Virus record (IMG/VR): IMGVR_UViG_3300040801_001703
Coordinates: 1-33,909 of that record
Direction: 5' to 3' (one strand)
Source of the DNA: a virus
DNA: 33,909 nt
How positions within the stretch are numbered: the stretch's first letter is position 1; each line of letters opens with the position of its first letter. The notes under the pieces were generated by a model. The model was not told where the DNA came from and made no database searches. It saw only the letters and a list, made by a program, of their open reading frames with translations. Made by a program: the position numbers and the translations under genes. Of this stretch, positions 14,720 through 23,487 are shown piece by piece.

Positions 14720-15045
14720 TGTCACGGCACGTTCTCGGTCGTTCGGAGTACTCGGAGTCGTCGCTCGTCTTCGAGGACGACTTCGTCTACACGGTCGAGA
14801 CGCAGCCGGGCCCCGTGATCGGCGCGATCATCGATCACTGCAAGCGGATCGCGAACGATCGCAGCAGCATCGTCACGAAGGCGATGGGGCGCCCGGCCGC
14901 GACGGTTCCGCGCGTCACCCGGGAAGAATGGCGCAAGGAATGGAAGAAGCGCCATTCCGACAGACTGAAGTGGCCCGAGTACCTCGTCATGAAGCTGAAC
15001 AGCTCTGACCACAAGTACCTGCGGACAGGGGTGAGGCGGCTGTGA
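14719..15045 (+). CDS. Hypothetical head-tail region protein, 108 aa
   Basis: This small basic protein has AIIDHCKRIANDRSS in the middle and ends KWPEYLVMKLNSSDHKYLRT then GVRRL. Proteins of this size and with a similar 'WPxFLxxKLNxxDxxxLRT' end are common in the same position of podovirus head modules; their function is unknown to me. Its start overlaps the previous stop as TGATG and its stop overlaps the next GTG as GTGA, so it is translationally coupled on both sides. Confidence 0.7.
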   Translation: MSRHVLGRSEYSESSLVFEDDFVYTVETQPGPVIGAIIDHCKRIANDRSSIVTKAMGRPAATVPRVTREEWRKEWKKRHSDRLKWPEYLVMKLNSSDHKYLRTGVRRL

Positions 15046-15668
15046 CGACGCGAGCGGCCCTGCTGGCGGACATCGACGCCTACTTCGTGCGGACGTTCGA
15101 GCCGGATCGTCAGAACGCGATCATCCGCGAAGCGGAAGCCTTCATCCGCCGGAACCTCCGGGTGCAGGAGATGATCGTCAGCGGGCAGCTCACGCTGGCG
15201 CCGATCGCCGGCACGGCGGCGGGATCCGTTGCGCTCCCCGACGGCTGGCTGGAGTTCCGACGAGTCTCGGTCGACTCGGTCGACGGCCCGAACCTGACGA
15301 TGCTGTCCGCGGAGGACTTCTTCTCGCGGCGCTCCTACTTTCAAGGCCACGGCCCCGAGGACGTGTACTGCATCGAAGGCGGCCAGCTCTACGCGGCACC
15401 CGGCGGCAGCAGCACCCTCAACGTGGGGTACTACACCGCGCTGGATCCGCTCACCGAGCCGACCGACACGAACGCGGTCCTCGCGAACGCCTACGACCTC
15501 TACCTCTACACATGCCTGATGGCGGCCGCCGAGTTCGAGCAGGACTTCGAGATGGCCGACAGGAACCGGGCGCGCGCCTCCGGCATCATCGAAGCCCTCA
15601 ACCGCAACAACCGACGCGCCCGGATCTCCGGCGGCGCCCCGCAGCAGCAGGTAGCGATAGGACCGTGA
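15042..15668 (+). CDS. Head-tail adaptor protein (gp4-like)
   Basis: The 208-residue protein fits phage adaptor proteins that sit below the portal: a helical start (RQNAIIREAEAFIRRNLRVQ), a beta part with SVALPDGWLEFRRVSV, the segment YCIEGGQLYAAPGGSSTLNV, a YYTALDPLT turn and a helical end with VLANAYDLYLYTCLMAAAEF and DFEMADRNRARASGIIEALN. The 'LPxDxLExR...L.....YY' layout is characteristic of adaptor proteins of SU10- and T7-like phages. It starts at GTG 15042 (GTGA overlap, GAGG five bases upstream). The neighbours, a nozzle candidate downstream and the capsid upstream, fit this role. Confidence 0.78.
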   Translation: MTTRAALLADIDAYFVRTFEPDRQNAIIREAEAFIRRNLRVQEMIVSGQLTLAPIAGTAAGSVALPDGWLEFRRVSVDSVDGPNLTMLSAEDFFSRRSYFQGHGPEDVYCIEGGQLYAAPGGSSTLNVGYYTALDPLTEPTDTNAVLANAYDLYLYTCLMAAAEFEQDFEMADRNRARASGIIEALNRNNRRARISGGAPQQQVAIGP

Positions 15669-15671
15669 CCC

Positions 15672-17156
15672 ATGCCACTGACGAAGCTACCGACGCTGGA
15701 GTTCGGCGACTGGCTCCCTGATCTCGGTCTGCACGAGAACCCCGGCACCCCGGAGGCGAAGAATGTCGTCCCGGTGCCGCGCGGCTTCGCCAGCCTGAGC
15801 TCGCCGGAGGCAATCTACGGTGCCCTCGACGCACCTTGTGTCGGCGGCTACTGGTCCCTCGACGAATCCGGCAGCCGCTTCAACTTCGGCGCGGACGCCA
15901 CGCAGCTCTACCGCCTGAACAACGTCACTGGCGCCATGGACAACGTGTCCCGGGTCGGCAACTACACGTCCACCGGCTCGTGGGACTTCGCTCGATTCGG
16001 GTCGCGCGTCCTCGCCGTGAGCCCTGACAACGACACCCAGTACTTCGACACCGAGGCTTCCACGCTCTTCGCGGACCTTCCCGGCTCGCCGCCTCGGGGG
16101 CGCACCATCGGCGTGGTTCGAGACTTCATCATGGTCGGCCGGATCAATGACGGCGGCGACAAGTTCGACACCGTGGCGTGGAGCGGCTTCAACAACTCGG
16201 AGATCTGGGGCACGAACTACAGCGCTCAGTCTGACCAGCAGACGCTGCCGGGTCGCTCCGGCGAGGTGCAGCGGATCGTCCCCGGTCAGGTCGGGCGGAT
16301 CCTCACCGAGAACAGCCTCTGGGTGGCGACCTACATCGGCCCGCCTCAGGTGTTCCGCTTCGACGAAGTGGTCCGCAACTCGGGCACGCCCGCGTGGCGC
16401 AGCGTCTGCTGGGCCTCCGGTCTCATCTTCTTCCTCGGGCACGAGGGCTTCATGGTCTGGGACGGCGGCGCTGCGCCTCCTCGCCAGCTCGGCGCGAACC
16501 GCGTCGACCAATGGTTCCGCGACAACCTCGCGGCAGACAGCGAGCGGCTCGTCATCGGCGCCGTCGATCGCCGGAACACGCTCGCGTACTGGGCCTTCCC
16601 GAGCAGCTCGTCGGGCACGCTCGACCGGGTGATCATCTACAACTGGTCGCAGGACCGGTGGAGCTACGGAGAGATGACCACGCAGTTCCTCGTCGAGTAC
16701 GCACCGCCCGGATTCAACCTCGACACCATCGACTCACTGCTGCCCGGCGGCATCGACGCGAACAGCTTCAACATGGACTCCGGCGCCTTCCGCGGGCAGG
16801 ACTTGGGGCTGGCCGTCTACACCTCGTCGAACGCCCTCGGCGGCCTGACGGGGCCGGCGCTCGCGGCCGAGATCCACACGCGGGAGTTCGATACCGGCTC
16901 TTTCCGGAACCGGATGATCGTCACCGAGGTCGAATCGCTGATCGAGGGCTCGCCGGCCACTGTCCGGGCGTCGGTGGGCACGCGCGAGCGACAGGGGGAC
17001 AATGTGGCATTCAGCGCTGCCGTCGAGCGCAACGCCATCGGCGCGCACGCCTGTCGCGCGTCAGGCCGCTTTCTCCGCGCGCGGCTTCAGACGACAGGTC
17101 CGTTCAAGCTGGCGCGCGGTGTCCGGCTGGTCGGAAGGGAGAAGGGTCGACGATGA
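15672..17156 (+). CDS. Tail nozzle / DNA-stabilisation protein (beta-propeller)
   Basis: The 494-residue protein has the propeller-like pattern of short-tail nozzle or P22 gp10-type proteins. It begins with GDWLPDLGLHENPGTPEAKN, the typical N-terminal gasket, then shows repeated blade-like strands: VLAVSPDNDTQYF, FIMVGRINDG, DTVAWSGFNNSEIW, NSLWVATYIGPPQVF, GLIFFLGHEGFMVWDGG, and RVIIYNWSQDRWSYGEM. The order adaptor then nozzle is standard in podoviruses. The end contains ATGA overlap with the next gene. It likely forms the hexameric tail tip through which DNA leaves. Confidence 0.8.
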   Translation: MPLTKLPTLEFGDWLPDLGLHENPGTPEAKNVVPVPRGFASLSSPEAIYGALDAPCVGGYWSLDESGSRFNFGADATQLYRLNNVTGAMDNVSRVGNYTSTGSWDFARFGSRVLAVSPDNDTQYFDTEASTLFADLPGSPPRGRTIGVVRDFIMVGRINDGGDKFDTVAWSGFNNSEIWGTNYSAQSDQQTLPGRSGEVQRIVPGQVGRILTENSLWVATYIGPPQVFRFDEVVRNSGTPAWRSVCWASGLIFFLGHEGFMVWDGGAAPPRQLGANRVDQWFRDNLAADSERLVIGAVDRRNTLAYWAFPSSSSGTLDRVIIYNWSQDRWSYGEMTTQFLVEYAPPGFNLDTIDSLLPGGIDANSFNMDSGAFRGQDLGLAVYTSSNALGGLTGPALAAEIHTREFDTGSFRNRMIVTEVESLIEGSPATVRASVGTRERQGDNVAFSAAVERNAIGAHACRASGRFLRARLQTTGPFKLARGVRLVGREKGRR

Positions 17157-17761
17157 ATCCACAGGACATGGTCCTCATGGAGATGCTGAAGCGGCGCGAG
17201 CGCGCCGGTGCGCCGCAAGGCGGCCCGAGGGCGCCCATGGCAGGGCCTCCGCCGCCCGCGGCGCAGCAGCGCCCTCCTGCGGCCCCTCCGCGCCCGATGG
17301 CAGGGCCGGGGCAGCCGAAGATGCCCACCGCGCCGGGGACCCCTCAGATGTCGATGCAGGAGCGTCGGAAGCAAGCGGGTCTGCTCGACGCCGTCTCGGA
17401 GAAGGTCGGCCAGAACCGCGAGACCTTCGCGCGCGCTCGCCAGCTGTACGAAGAGGTGCAGCCGTGGAAGGACCAGCCTGACCCGGCGACCGCCCGGAAG
17501 TGGAAGAAGCAGGGCGCCGAGCTGCTCAAGATCTTCGACGAGAACCCCGGCCTCGAACGCCGCTTCGCGCTCTCTCCGACCTTCAGGCAGTGGATGCAGG
17601 TGAAGGGCGGCTACAACCCGCCTCCGGCGGCTCAGCTCGCGCAGGTTCTGGGCGGCGCCTCTGGAGCCCGCAGTCCGGGCCTCGGACTGCTGAGCAGTGG
17701 TGACATGCCCGCGCCGCGCGCGTCCGGTCGCCGGCCCGCGCGCGGCCTGATGGGGCGCTGA
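17153..17761 (+). CDS. Pro-rich hypothetical virion protein, 202 aa
   Basis: The first 60 residues are Pro/Ala/Gly-rich and disordered (APMAGPPPPAAQQRPPAAPP), followed by a helical part with KQAGLLDAVSEKVGQNRETF, DPATARKWKKQGAELLKIFD and a Gly-rich end. No family recognised. The start ATG at 17153 overlaps the nozzle stop (ATGA). Its location at the head of a series of internal virion protein genes suggests it is a minor virion or ejected protein, but this is inference. Confidence 0.65.
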   Translation: MNPQDMVLMEMLKRRERAGAPQGGPRAPMAGPPPPAAQQRPPAAPPRPMAGPGQPKMPTAPGTPQMSMQERRKQAGLLDAVSEKVGQNRETFARARQLYEEVQPWKDQPDPATARKWKKQGAELLKIFDENPGLERRFALSPTFRQWMQVKGGYNPPPAAQLAQVLGGASGARSPGLGLLSSGDMPAPRASGRRPARGLMGR

Positions 17762-17765
17762 ACGG

Positions 17766-20204
17766 ATGCCTGTAGAAGATGCAGTCGACACGCGAGGCGG
17801 CGAGACCGGAAGGACTCCCGACGGCGGTGATCCGAACCCGGATCCGCCGCAGTGGCTGCTCGACCAGCTCAGCTTCTACAACGACTACGTCCTGCCTCGC
17901 GTATCGAGCACATCCGAAGGCTTCGAGTTCAGCGACGTGGGGAGCGCTGTCGCGGACATCGGCAGGATCGGGCTCACCGCGGCGGCGCTCGGGACCGGCG
18001 GGTTCGGCCTGACGCCGGATGGTGGCGCCTCGCTCGCGGCCATGTTCCTGCCGGACTTCAGCGGCTACGAGAGCACGGGCCCTTCGCTGGACTCGTCGCT
18101 CGAAGGCCTGCTCACGGCGACGGCGCCCTTCATCGGGTACAACGCGCCCGGCGGTCCGGGCTCCACCGATCCCGGCCTGCTGGAGCAGGCGCAGCAGGGC
18201 ACCTTGCCGCAGGACATCTGGGACCTGCTCGGAGGGGTGCTGGACATCCCGGGGCTTCCTCCCGTGCTGCCGCCCTCGCCGACGCCCTCGCCGACGCCTT
18301 CGCCGCAGCCGGCCCCGACGCCGACCCCGCAGCCGACGCCGACAGCGCCGCCGCCGCAGGTGGATCCCGCACCGGGCCCTGCGCCTGCGCCAGACCCGAC
18401 CCCGGCGCCAGACCCGACCCCTGACCCGGAGCCCGACACGGGCCCCGATGTGGTGATCACGCCCCCGCTGGACGACAATTCGACCGGCGGATCCACCGGA
18501 GGCACGGACATGCCAACGCTCGACGACATCCTCGGCGGAGTCAGCGGCCTGCTCGACGGCGCGTCGTCGGCGAACACCCTGCTCGGCGGCGACATCAGCA
18601 TCACCGACCTGATCGGCGCAATCTCGGCGGCGGGCGGTGCTGGTGGCGCTGGCGGCGAGGCGAACAACTTCATCTCCGACCTGTTCGGCAACGTCTCCAG
18701 CGGCGATGTCAGCAACGTCCTGTCGGATCTGATCGGCAGCATCGTCAACGAGGGCGCGACGCAGAACGCGAGCCTCAGCACCGGCAACACGACGCTCGAC
18801 AACGTCATCAGCGATCTCTTCGGCGACGTGGCGGGCGGCAGTGCGAACGCGACCGGAGGCAGCGTCAACTTCGGCGAGGGGGCCTTCAGCGGCCTGCTCG
18901 ACGGGCTCTTCGGGGGGCCTCTCGGGGGCGTCGGCGACGTGCTCACGGACATCGTCAACAACACGAGTCTCGCCGACGCGCTGGAGATCGCCGTCAACGT
19001 CACCGATCAGCCGCAGCCGACGGAGACATCGACGGCGCCGTGGGAGCAGCAGCAGCCGTTCATCCTCCGGGGGCTGGAGGAGGCGCAGGACGCGCTGGAG
19101 CGGGGCGGGCCTCGCTTCTTCGAGGGGCAGAACTGGACGGACCTGCCGCCCGAGCTTCGCGAGGCCTACGACAGCATGGTGTCGCGGGCTCGGTCGGGGT
19201 CTTCGGTGGTCGATGCCGCGCAGGGCGGCGTGGAGCAGCTGCTCGCGAACAACGGTTCCGTCACCGGCGACGTGGGCCGCGACGTGTATTCGGAGATCGC
19301 CCGCACTGGCGGGATCTCAGATCCGAGCGGCGTGCGAGACGTGGCCGCTCAAGGCATGGATCCCACCGCGCGCCGGAACCTCGTCGACACCGCGAGCGGC
19401 GCGTTCCTGACCAGCAACCCGTACCTCGATGACGTGTTCAACACCGCGGCGAGCCGCGTCACGGAGCGCTTCAACGAAGACATCCTGCCGGGCCTGAACG
19501 CAAGCTTCTCGGCGGCCGGCCGGGGCGGATCGGGGCTGAATCAGGTCGCCGCTGCGCGTCAGGCTGGCGAGACGCAGGACGCGCTGGCGCAGCTGGCTGG
19601 CGACATCTACGGAGGCAACTTCCAGTCCGAGCGGGACCGCATGGCGCGCGCCGGGGTGGATCTCGGGAACCTCGGCGTGGCAACCGGGCAGCAGGCGCTG
19701 CAGGCGGGCCAGAGCAATCAGGGCGCGGACCAGTTCCTCGCCTCGCTCGGCCTCGACGTGGATCAGGCGCGCACCGGCAACAGGCTCACCGGCGCCGGCG
19801 GCCTCGCAGCCACCGACGACCAGCTCGCCACGAACCTGCTGGCCGGTGGTCAGGTCGCGCCCGGCCTCGCCGCGCAGGACTTCTTCGACCTGAACTACCT
19901 GCAGCAGGCCGGCGAGGGCTACCAGTCGCAGGCGGAGCGTGAGCTGGCCGCCCGCATGCAGCGCTGGGACTTCGACCAGAACCGGCCCGAGGACGCGCTG
20001 AACCGTTACATCGACCGGACGAGCACCGGATTCGGCGAGTTCAGCGTCACCGGCCGCGACAGCAACCCGGCCGCGCCGTGGGCGGCTGCGCTCAATGCGT
20101 GGAACACCCTGAACCCGGCGAACCGCAGGCAGCAGGGCTCGCCTCCGGGCGCGACGCCGGGCATCAACCCGTGGGCCACTTCGCAGTCGGGGCTGCTGTC
20201 ATGA
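17766..20204 (+). CDS. Internal virion / ejection protein, 812 aa
   Basis: The second half carries a motif set seen in podovirus internal virion proteins: NPYLDDVFNTAASRVTERFN (about residues 555-574), GLNASFSAAGRGGSGLNQVA, ALAQLAGDIYGGNFQSERDR, then GVATGQQALQAGQ. The first half has a hydrophobic segment near residue 70, a Pro-rich low-complexity linker (about 168-226), and a Gly/Ala/Asn/Asp-rich region with repeated IxDLFGxVxxG units (NFISDLFGNVSSG, NVISDLFGDVAGG). Such proteins are packed in the head and ejected to help DNA cross the envelope. The ribosome site is weak; the gene starts four bases after the previous stop. Confidence 0.72.
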   Translation: MPVEDAVDTRGGETGRTPDGGDPNPDPPQWLLDQLSFYNDYVLPRVSSTSEGFEFSDVGSAVADIGRIGLTAAALGTGGFGLTPDGGASLAAMFLPDFSGYESTGPSLDSSLEGLLTATAPFIGYNAPGGPGSTDPGLLEQAQQGTLPQDIWDLLGGVLDIPGLPPVLPPSPTPSPTPSPQPAPTPTPQPTPTAPPPQVDPAPGPAPAPDPTPAPDPTPDPEPDTGPDVVITPPLDDNSTGGSTGGTDMPTLDDILGGVSGLLDGASSANTLLGGDISITDLIGAISAAGGAGGAGGEANNFISDLFGNVSSGDVSNVLSDLIGSIVNEGATQNASLSTGNTTLDNVISDLFGDVAGGSANATGGSVNFGEGAFSGLLDGLFGGPLGGVGDVLTDIVNNTSLADALEIAVNVTDQPQPTETSTAPWEQQQPFILRGLEEAQDALERGGPRFFEGQNWTDLPPELREAYDSMVSRARSGSSVVDAAQGGVEQLLANNGSVTGDVGRDVYSEIARTGGISDPSGVRDVAAQGMDPTARRNLVDTASGAFLTSNPYLDDVFNTAASRVTERFNEDILPGLNASFSAAGRGGSGLNQVAAARQAGETQDALAQLAGDIYGGNFQSERDRMARAGVDLGNLGVATGQQALQAGQSNQGADQFLASLGLDVDQARTGNRLTGAGGLAATDDQLATNLLAGGQVAPGLAAQDFFDLNYLQQAGEGYQSQAERELAARMQRWDFDQNRPEDALNRYIDRTSTGFGEFSVTGRDSNPAAPWAAALNAWNTLNPANRRQQGSPPGATPGINPWATSQSGLLS
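18268..18441 (+). repeat. Pro/Thr-rich low-complexity coding stretch
   Basis: This region encodes an irregular run of PTPSP, PTPTPQP and PDPTPAP units, built on a repeated CCGACGC/CCAGACCC theme. It marks a flexible hinge between the N-terminal and the Gly-rich parts of the 812-residue virion protein. Such runs are prone to length change by slippage. Confidence 0.7.
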
Positions 20205-21208
20205 GTCGAATCGATCAGCTGATGGCGAACCCGCAGTACATGCGCTCCCTGATGGCGCTCCGTCGCGCCAACGCCGGCGAGAGCGCCATCCAAGGCCTCG
20301 TTGAGGGGCAGGGGCTCGCGGAGCAGCGGCAGATGCTGCGCCGGCAGAACCGGCTGGATCGGGAGCAGCAGCAGCGCCTCGACGCGCTCCGGCGCCGCTT
20401 CGCCTCGCAGGCCCGTCCGGGCGGCGAGATGGGCGCGCGCGGGTATGGGCCGCCGACGCCTCCTCGCAGTGAGCGCGAGCGCGCGATCGGGCTGCTCGGC
20501 ACCGTGGACCCGGCGGCGGCCCTGAAGGAGCAGCTCAACCCCACCGCGGGCGGCCTGCGGGACTCGAACATCCCTTCGGACGTGCGCTCCGCGCGCTGGT
20601 TCGCGGGCCTCTCCCCGGAAGAGCAGCGTCAGGTGCTGACGTACCGCCGAGCGCCCTACTGGCAGGACACGGGCGGCGGCACGGCGGCTCCGCGCACCGG
20701 CCTGCCCACGGACCGTCCTCAGCCGACCCCTGCGGAGTATGGGACGCGCGAAGGCGTGGCGGCCGATGCCGCGAAGGATGTCGAGGCGGCTGGCGATGCG
20801 CGCAGAGAAGTCGGCGGCGCCCGGCTGAAGGCAGGCCAGACCCTGCAGGCGATTCGCAGCCTTCGGAACCACCCGGGACGCGCCGCGGCGACAGGCCGGT
20901 CGGCAGTGGTGCCGCTCATCGCGGGAACCGCGGCGTACGACTTCAACGAGCTGCTCGAACAGCTGAAAGGGAAGGTGTTCCTCGAAGCCTTCGAGTCGCT
21001 GAAGGGCGCCGGGACGATCACCGAGATCGAGGGCCTGAGGGCGGAGCGCGCGCTGGGCCGCCTCAACCGGGCGCAGTCGGAGGAGGCCTTCATGGAGGCG
21101 CTCCGCGAACTGGAAGAGGTCGTGCAGGCGAACCTCTCGCGGATCGAGGATCGCGCCGGCGGCGACTTCGGCCTCACCGACGAAGACCGCCGCCTGCTGG
21201 GCATGTGA
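20201..21208 (+). CDS. Internal virion / DNA-transfer protein, 335 aa
   Basis: The C-terminal third holds a recognisable domain of phage ejection proteins: TAAYDFNELLEQLKGKVFLE, AFESLKGAGTITEIEGLRAE and RALGRLNRAQSEEAFMEAL (about residues 246-310). This matches the 'LKGxxFLxAFxxLKGxGxITExEGxxAxxAxxRL' consensus I know from proteins labelled DNA transfer or internal virion proteins. The N-terminal part is Arg/Gln-rich and helical (AEQRQMLRRQNRLDREQQQR). The ATG at 20201 overlaps the previous stop (ATGA). It is probably packed with the neighbouring proteins in the head. Confidence 0.75.
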   Translation: MSRIDQLMANPQYMRSLMALRRANAGESAIQGLVEGQGLAEQRQMLRRQNRLDREQQQRLDALRRRFASQARPGGEMGARGYGPPTPPRSERERAIGLLGTVDPAAALKEQLNPTAGGLRDSNIPSDVRSARWFAGLSPEEQRQVLTYRRAPYWQDTGGGTAAPRTGLPTDRPQPTPAEYGTREGVAADAAKDVEAAGDARREVGGARLKAGQTLQAIRSLRNHPGRAAATGRSAVVPLIAGTAAYDFNELLEQLKGKVFLEAFESLKGAGTITEIEGLRAERALGRLNRAQSEEAFMEALRELEEVVQANLSRIEDRAGGDFGLTDEDRRLLGM

Positions 21209-21218
21209 GGAGACTCTT

Positions 21219-22895
21219 GTGGCCGAACCGAGCATCGAGCAGCTGCAAGCGCTGGGGCGCAGGTACGCGCAGGACGGCCGCGTGGAAGACGCCAAGCGCA
21301 TCGCCGGCATCATCCGTGCCCGGCAGGCCGGCGCCGCTCCTGAGGCCGCTCCGGCGCCCTCGCGGGCTGCTCGCCCTTCCGGCTCGATTGCGGACCCCAT
21401 CGCTCAGGGCGCCTTCCTTGGCTTCCCAGACGAGATCGCCGGTCTGCTCGGAGGCGCCGCTGAGGGCGTCAAGGCGGCTGCGTCCTTCGAGAACCCTATC
21501 AGTGCGGCCCGAGAGGGCTACACCGGGACGCGGGACGCGGCGCGCCGCAGGCTGGCTGGATACCGGGAGAGCAACCCGAAGACCGCGCTCGCGGCGGAGA
21601 TCGGCGGAGGCCTGCTCACGGGTGGCGTGGGCGCTGGTCGAGCCACGGCGGGCGTTACCGGCCGCGAGCTGCTGAAGCGGGGCGCAGCCTTCGGCGCAGG
21701 GACAGGGGCGGTGGCCGGCGCCGGAACCAGCGAAGCGGACTCCGTCGGCGGCCTGCTCGCCGATTCAGCGAAGGGTGCCGCGGTTGGCATGGCGACGGGC
21801 GCTGCACTGCCGGCGACTGGGCAGGCACTCGGCAGGGCCCGGAATGTCGCGAATCGGATGGTCTCCGGAGATCGGTACAAGCGTGCGGTGCAGCAGCTCG
21901 ACGACGCCGGCGTGACGATGTCCGTCGGCCAGAGGTCGGGGAACAAGGCGGCTCAGGCGACCGAGACGAACCTTTCGCAGATGCTGGTGGTAGGAGGCCC
22001 CTTCCAGCGCACGCTGGAGCGCCAGCGCCTGCAAGTGCAGCGGAAGCTCTGGGACATGATCGGCGTCCCGCGGGCGAAGATCCGCGACGACGGCCTGCTC
22101 ACAGACTCGAACCTGCGCGCCGCTGCGCGGAGCCTCGGCCGGGAGTACGAGGAAGCGCTCGGCAACAAGGCGGTGCGCCTCGACGACGACCAGTTCCTGA
22201 TGCGCCTCGGCGAGATCAAGGACCGCGCCCGGGAGTCTGGCGACGCGAGCCTGATCGACATCGCGAACAACGCCATCGCGGATCTGATGGAGGCCGCGAC
22301 CGAGCAGGCCGGGAAGTCCGGCCGCTGGTATCAGCAGCGCCGCTCGATGTACTCGCGGCTCTCCCGCACGAACCGGCCCGCCTCCAGCGTCTACGAGGAC
22401 CTGAAGGACGCGATGGACGAGCTCTTCATGCGGTCCGCCGGCGACGCGAAGGGAAACCTCGACAGCCGCTTCGCCCAGTTCAAGCAGCTGGAGCGGCTGT
22501 ACTATCGCGGCGCGGGCGGCGGAGACAGGATCGAGGGGTTCATCCCGCTGCAGTCGCTGGCGAACCTGTCGCGCCGCTCGCCGGGATCTCGCGAGTGGCG
22601 CAGGTTCACCGATGCCGCGGCGATCGTGCTACCAGACCGCATGCCGAACTCCGGCACGGCACCGCGGCTCGCGAACATGGACATGATCCAAGGCGGCGGG
22701 ATCGGCATGGGCCTGATGGCGGACCCTGTCACGACCGTAGGAACGCTCGGACTTGCCCGCGCCGCTTCGGAGGCTGCGGCCCGAGGGAAGTTCCCGACTT
22801 CGGCGAACGAGCTGGTGCCTCGGGGGGTTGCATTGCAACGACTCGGCCCCGGGGCGTCGGCTCCGGCAGCGGGTCTTCTTGCAGGTGATCGGTGA
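21219..22895 (+). CDS. Internal virion / ejection protein with membrane-active Gly/Ala helices, 558 aa
   Basis: GTG start at 21219 with GAGGAG six bases upstream. After a short helical start the protein has the segment DPIAQGAFLGFPDEIAGLLG (about residues 58-77), typical of phage injection proteins, then Gly/Ala-rich stretches (GGGLLTGGVGAGRATAGVTG, AAFGAGTGAVAGAGT) able to enter membranes. The later part is helical and charged (RSMYSRLSRTNRPASSVYED and the FKQLERLYYRGAGGG region). It likely acts with the two preceding genes in DNA ejection. Its last 167 bases are overlapped by an antisense gene. Confidence 0.7.
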   Translation: MAEPSIEQLQALGRRYAQDGRVEDAKRIAGIIRARQAGAAPEAAPAPSRAARPSGSIADPIAQGAFLGFPDEIAGLLGGAAEGVKAAASFENPISAAREGYTGTRDAARRRLAGYRESNPKTALAAEIGGGLLTGGVGAGRATAGVTGRELLKRGAAFGAGTGAVAGAGTSEADSVGGLLADSAKGAAVGMATGAALPATGQALGRARNVANRMVSGDRYKRAVQQLDDAGVTMSVGQRSGNKAAQATETNLSQMLVVGGPFQRTLERQRLQVQRKLWDMIGVPRAKIRDDGLLTDSNLRAAARSLGREYEEALGNKAVRLDDDQFLMRLGEIKDRARESGDASLIDIANNAIADLMEAATEQAGKSGRWYQQRRSMYSRLSRTNRPASSVYEDLKDAMDELFMRSAGDAKGNLDSRFAQFKQLERLYYRGAGGGDRIEGFIPLQSLANLSRRSPGSREWRRFTDAAAIVLPDRMPNSGTAPRLANMDMIQGGGIGMGLMADPVTTVGTLGLARAASEAAARGKFPTSANELVPRGVALQRLGPGASAPAAGLLAGDR

Positions 22896-23073
22896 CTGCT
22901 GCGAGATGGACAAGCCAGCCCATCGAGAAGAAGACCACCACCACGAGCCAGTCGGGCACGAGCTCCGGCCTCGCGATCATGCAGAAGGCGGTTGCGGCGA
23001 AAAGAAGCTGGACGGGCAGCGCCCACAAGGGGTGGGCGTTCAGGATTGCGCGATCGATGCTGGTGAGATTCAC
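22729..23073 (-). CDS. Small two-TM protein, antisense within the late block, 114 aa
   Basis: The only minus-strand gene within the late block. GTG start (23073-23071) with AAGGA seven bases upstream. Two hydrophobic helices are clear: WALPVQLLFAATAFCMIA (about 18-35) and WLVVVVFFSMGWLVHLAAV (about 42-60), with a Pro-rich polar tail. These membrane segments lie in the 207-base gap between plus-strand genes, where no plus gene is plausible; only the tail overlaps the upstream gene. Size and topology allow a holin or small membrane regulator. A TATCAT -10-like sequence (23108-23103) lies upstream, without a clear -35. Confidence 0.6.
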   Translation of the reverse strand: MNLTSIDRAILNAHPLWALPVQLLFAATAFCMIARPELVPDWLVVVVFFSMGWLVHLAAVTDHLQEDPLPEPTPRGRVVAMQPPEAPARSPKSGTSLGPQPPKRRGQVRAFLRS

Positions 23074-23102
23074 GTTCGTTTCCTTTGGCTGGGGTCCGCC
23101 GC

Positions 23103-23477
23103 ATGATAAATCAGCACGCGCAGGCCGCGCTCCTCGCGCAGATTCGCCCCGGCGACACCTCCGCGACGCTGGCGTTCACCGCTCCTGACGGGATCCGGGT
23201 CGAGGTGACGAAGGTCATTGCCTGCAACACTTCTGGCGCCGCGCGCGCGATCAGGGTGTTCCACGACGACAGCGGAGGCTCGACGTTCGACGAGACCACC
23301 GCTCTATGGTGGGATCAGGCGGTGCCCGCCGATGAGTCCTTCGTCGTGTGCTCCGAAGACACCGGAAACGGGATCACGCTGCAGGGCGGAGGCCAGCTCG
23401 CGGTCCGCTCAGATCTCGCGAGCGGCGTCACTTTCTCCATCTACGGGGTAGCGGAGCACCGCGCTCCGGTCTACTGA
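23103..23477 (+). CDS. Small beta-rich virion protein, 124 aa
   Basis: The protein is largely beta (TSATLAFTAPDGIRVEVTKV, AARAIRVFHDDSGGSTFDET, SFVVCSEDTGNGITLQGGGQ) and ends GVTFSIYGVAEHRAPVY. Small proteins of this style are frequent just before tail-fibre genes and may attach the fibre or decorate the tail; I recognise no specific family. The ATG at 23103 is preferred; an in-frame TTG at 23085 exists. The region before it carries the start of the antisense membrane gene, so divergent transcription is possible here. Confidence 0.65.
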   Translation: MINQHAQAALLAQIRPGDTSATLAFTAPDGIRVEVTKVIACNTSGAARAIRVFHDDSGGSTFDETTALWWDQAVPADESFVVCSEDTGNGITLQGGGQLAVRSDLASGVTFSIYGVAEHRAPVY

Positions 23478-23487
23478 GGACGCAACG

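Noticed and set aside
18241-18460. CRISPR-like or tandem DNA array
   Set aside because: The repetition is irregular Pro/Thr codon repetition inside a coding frame with no unique spacers.
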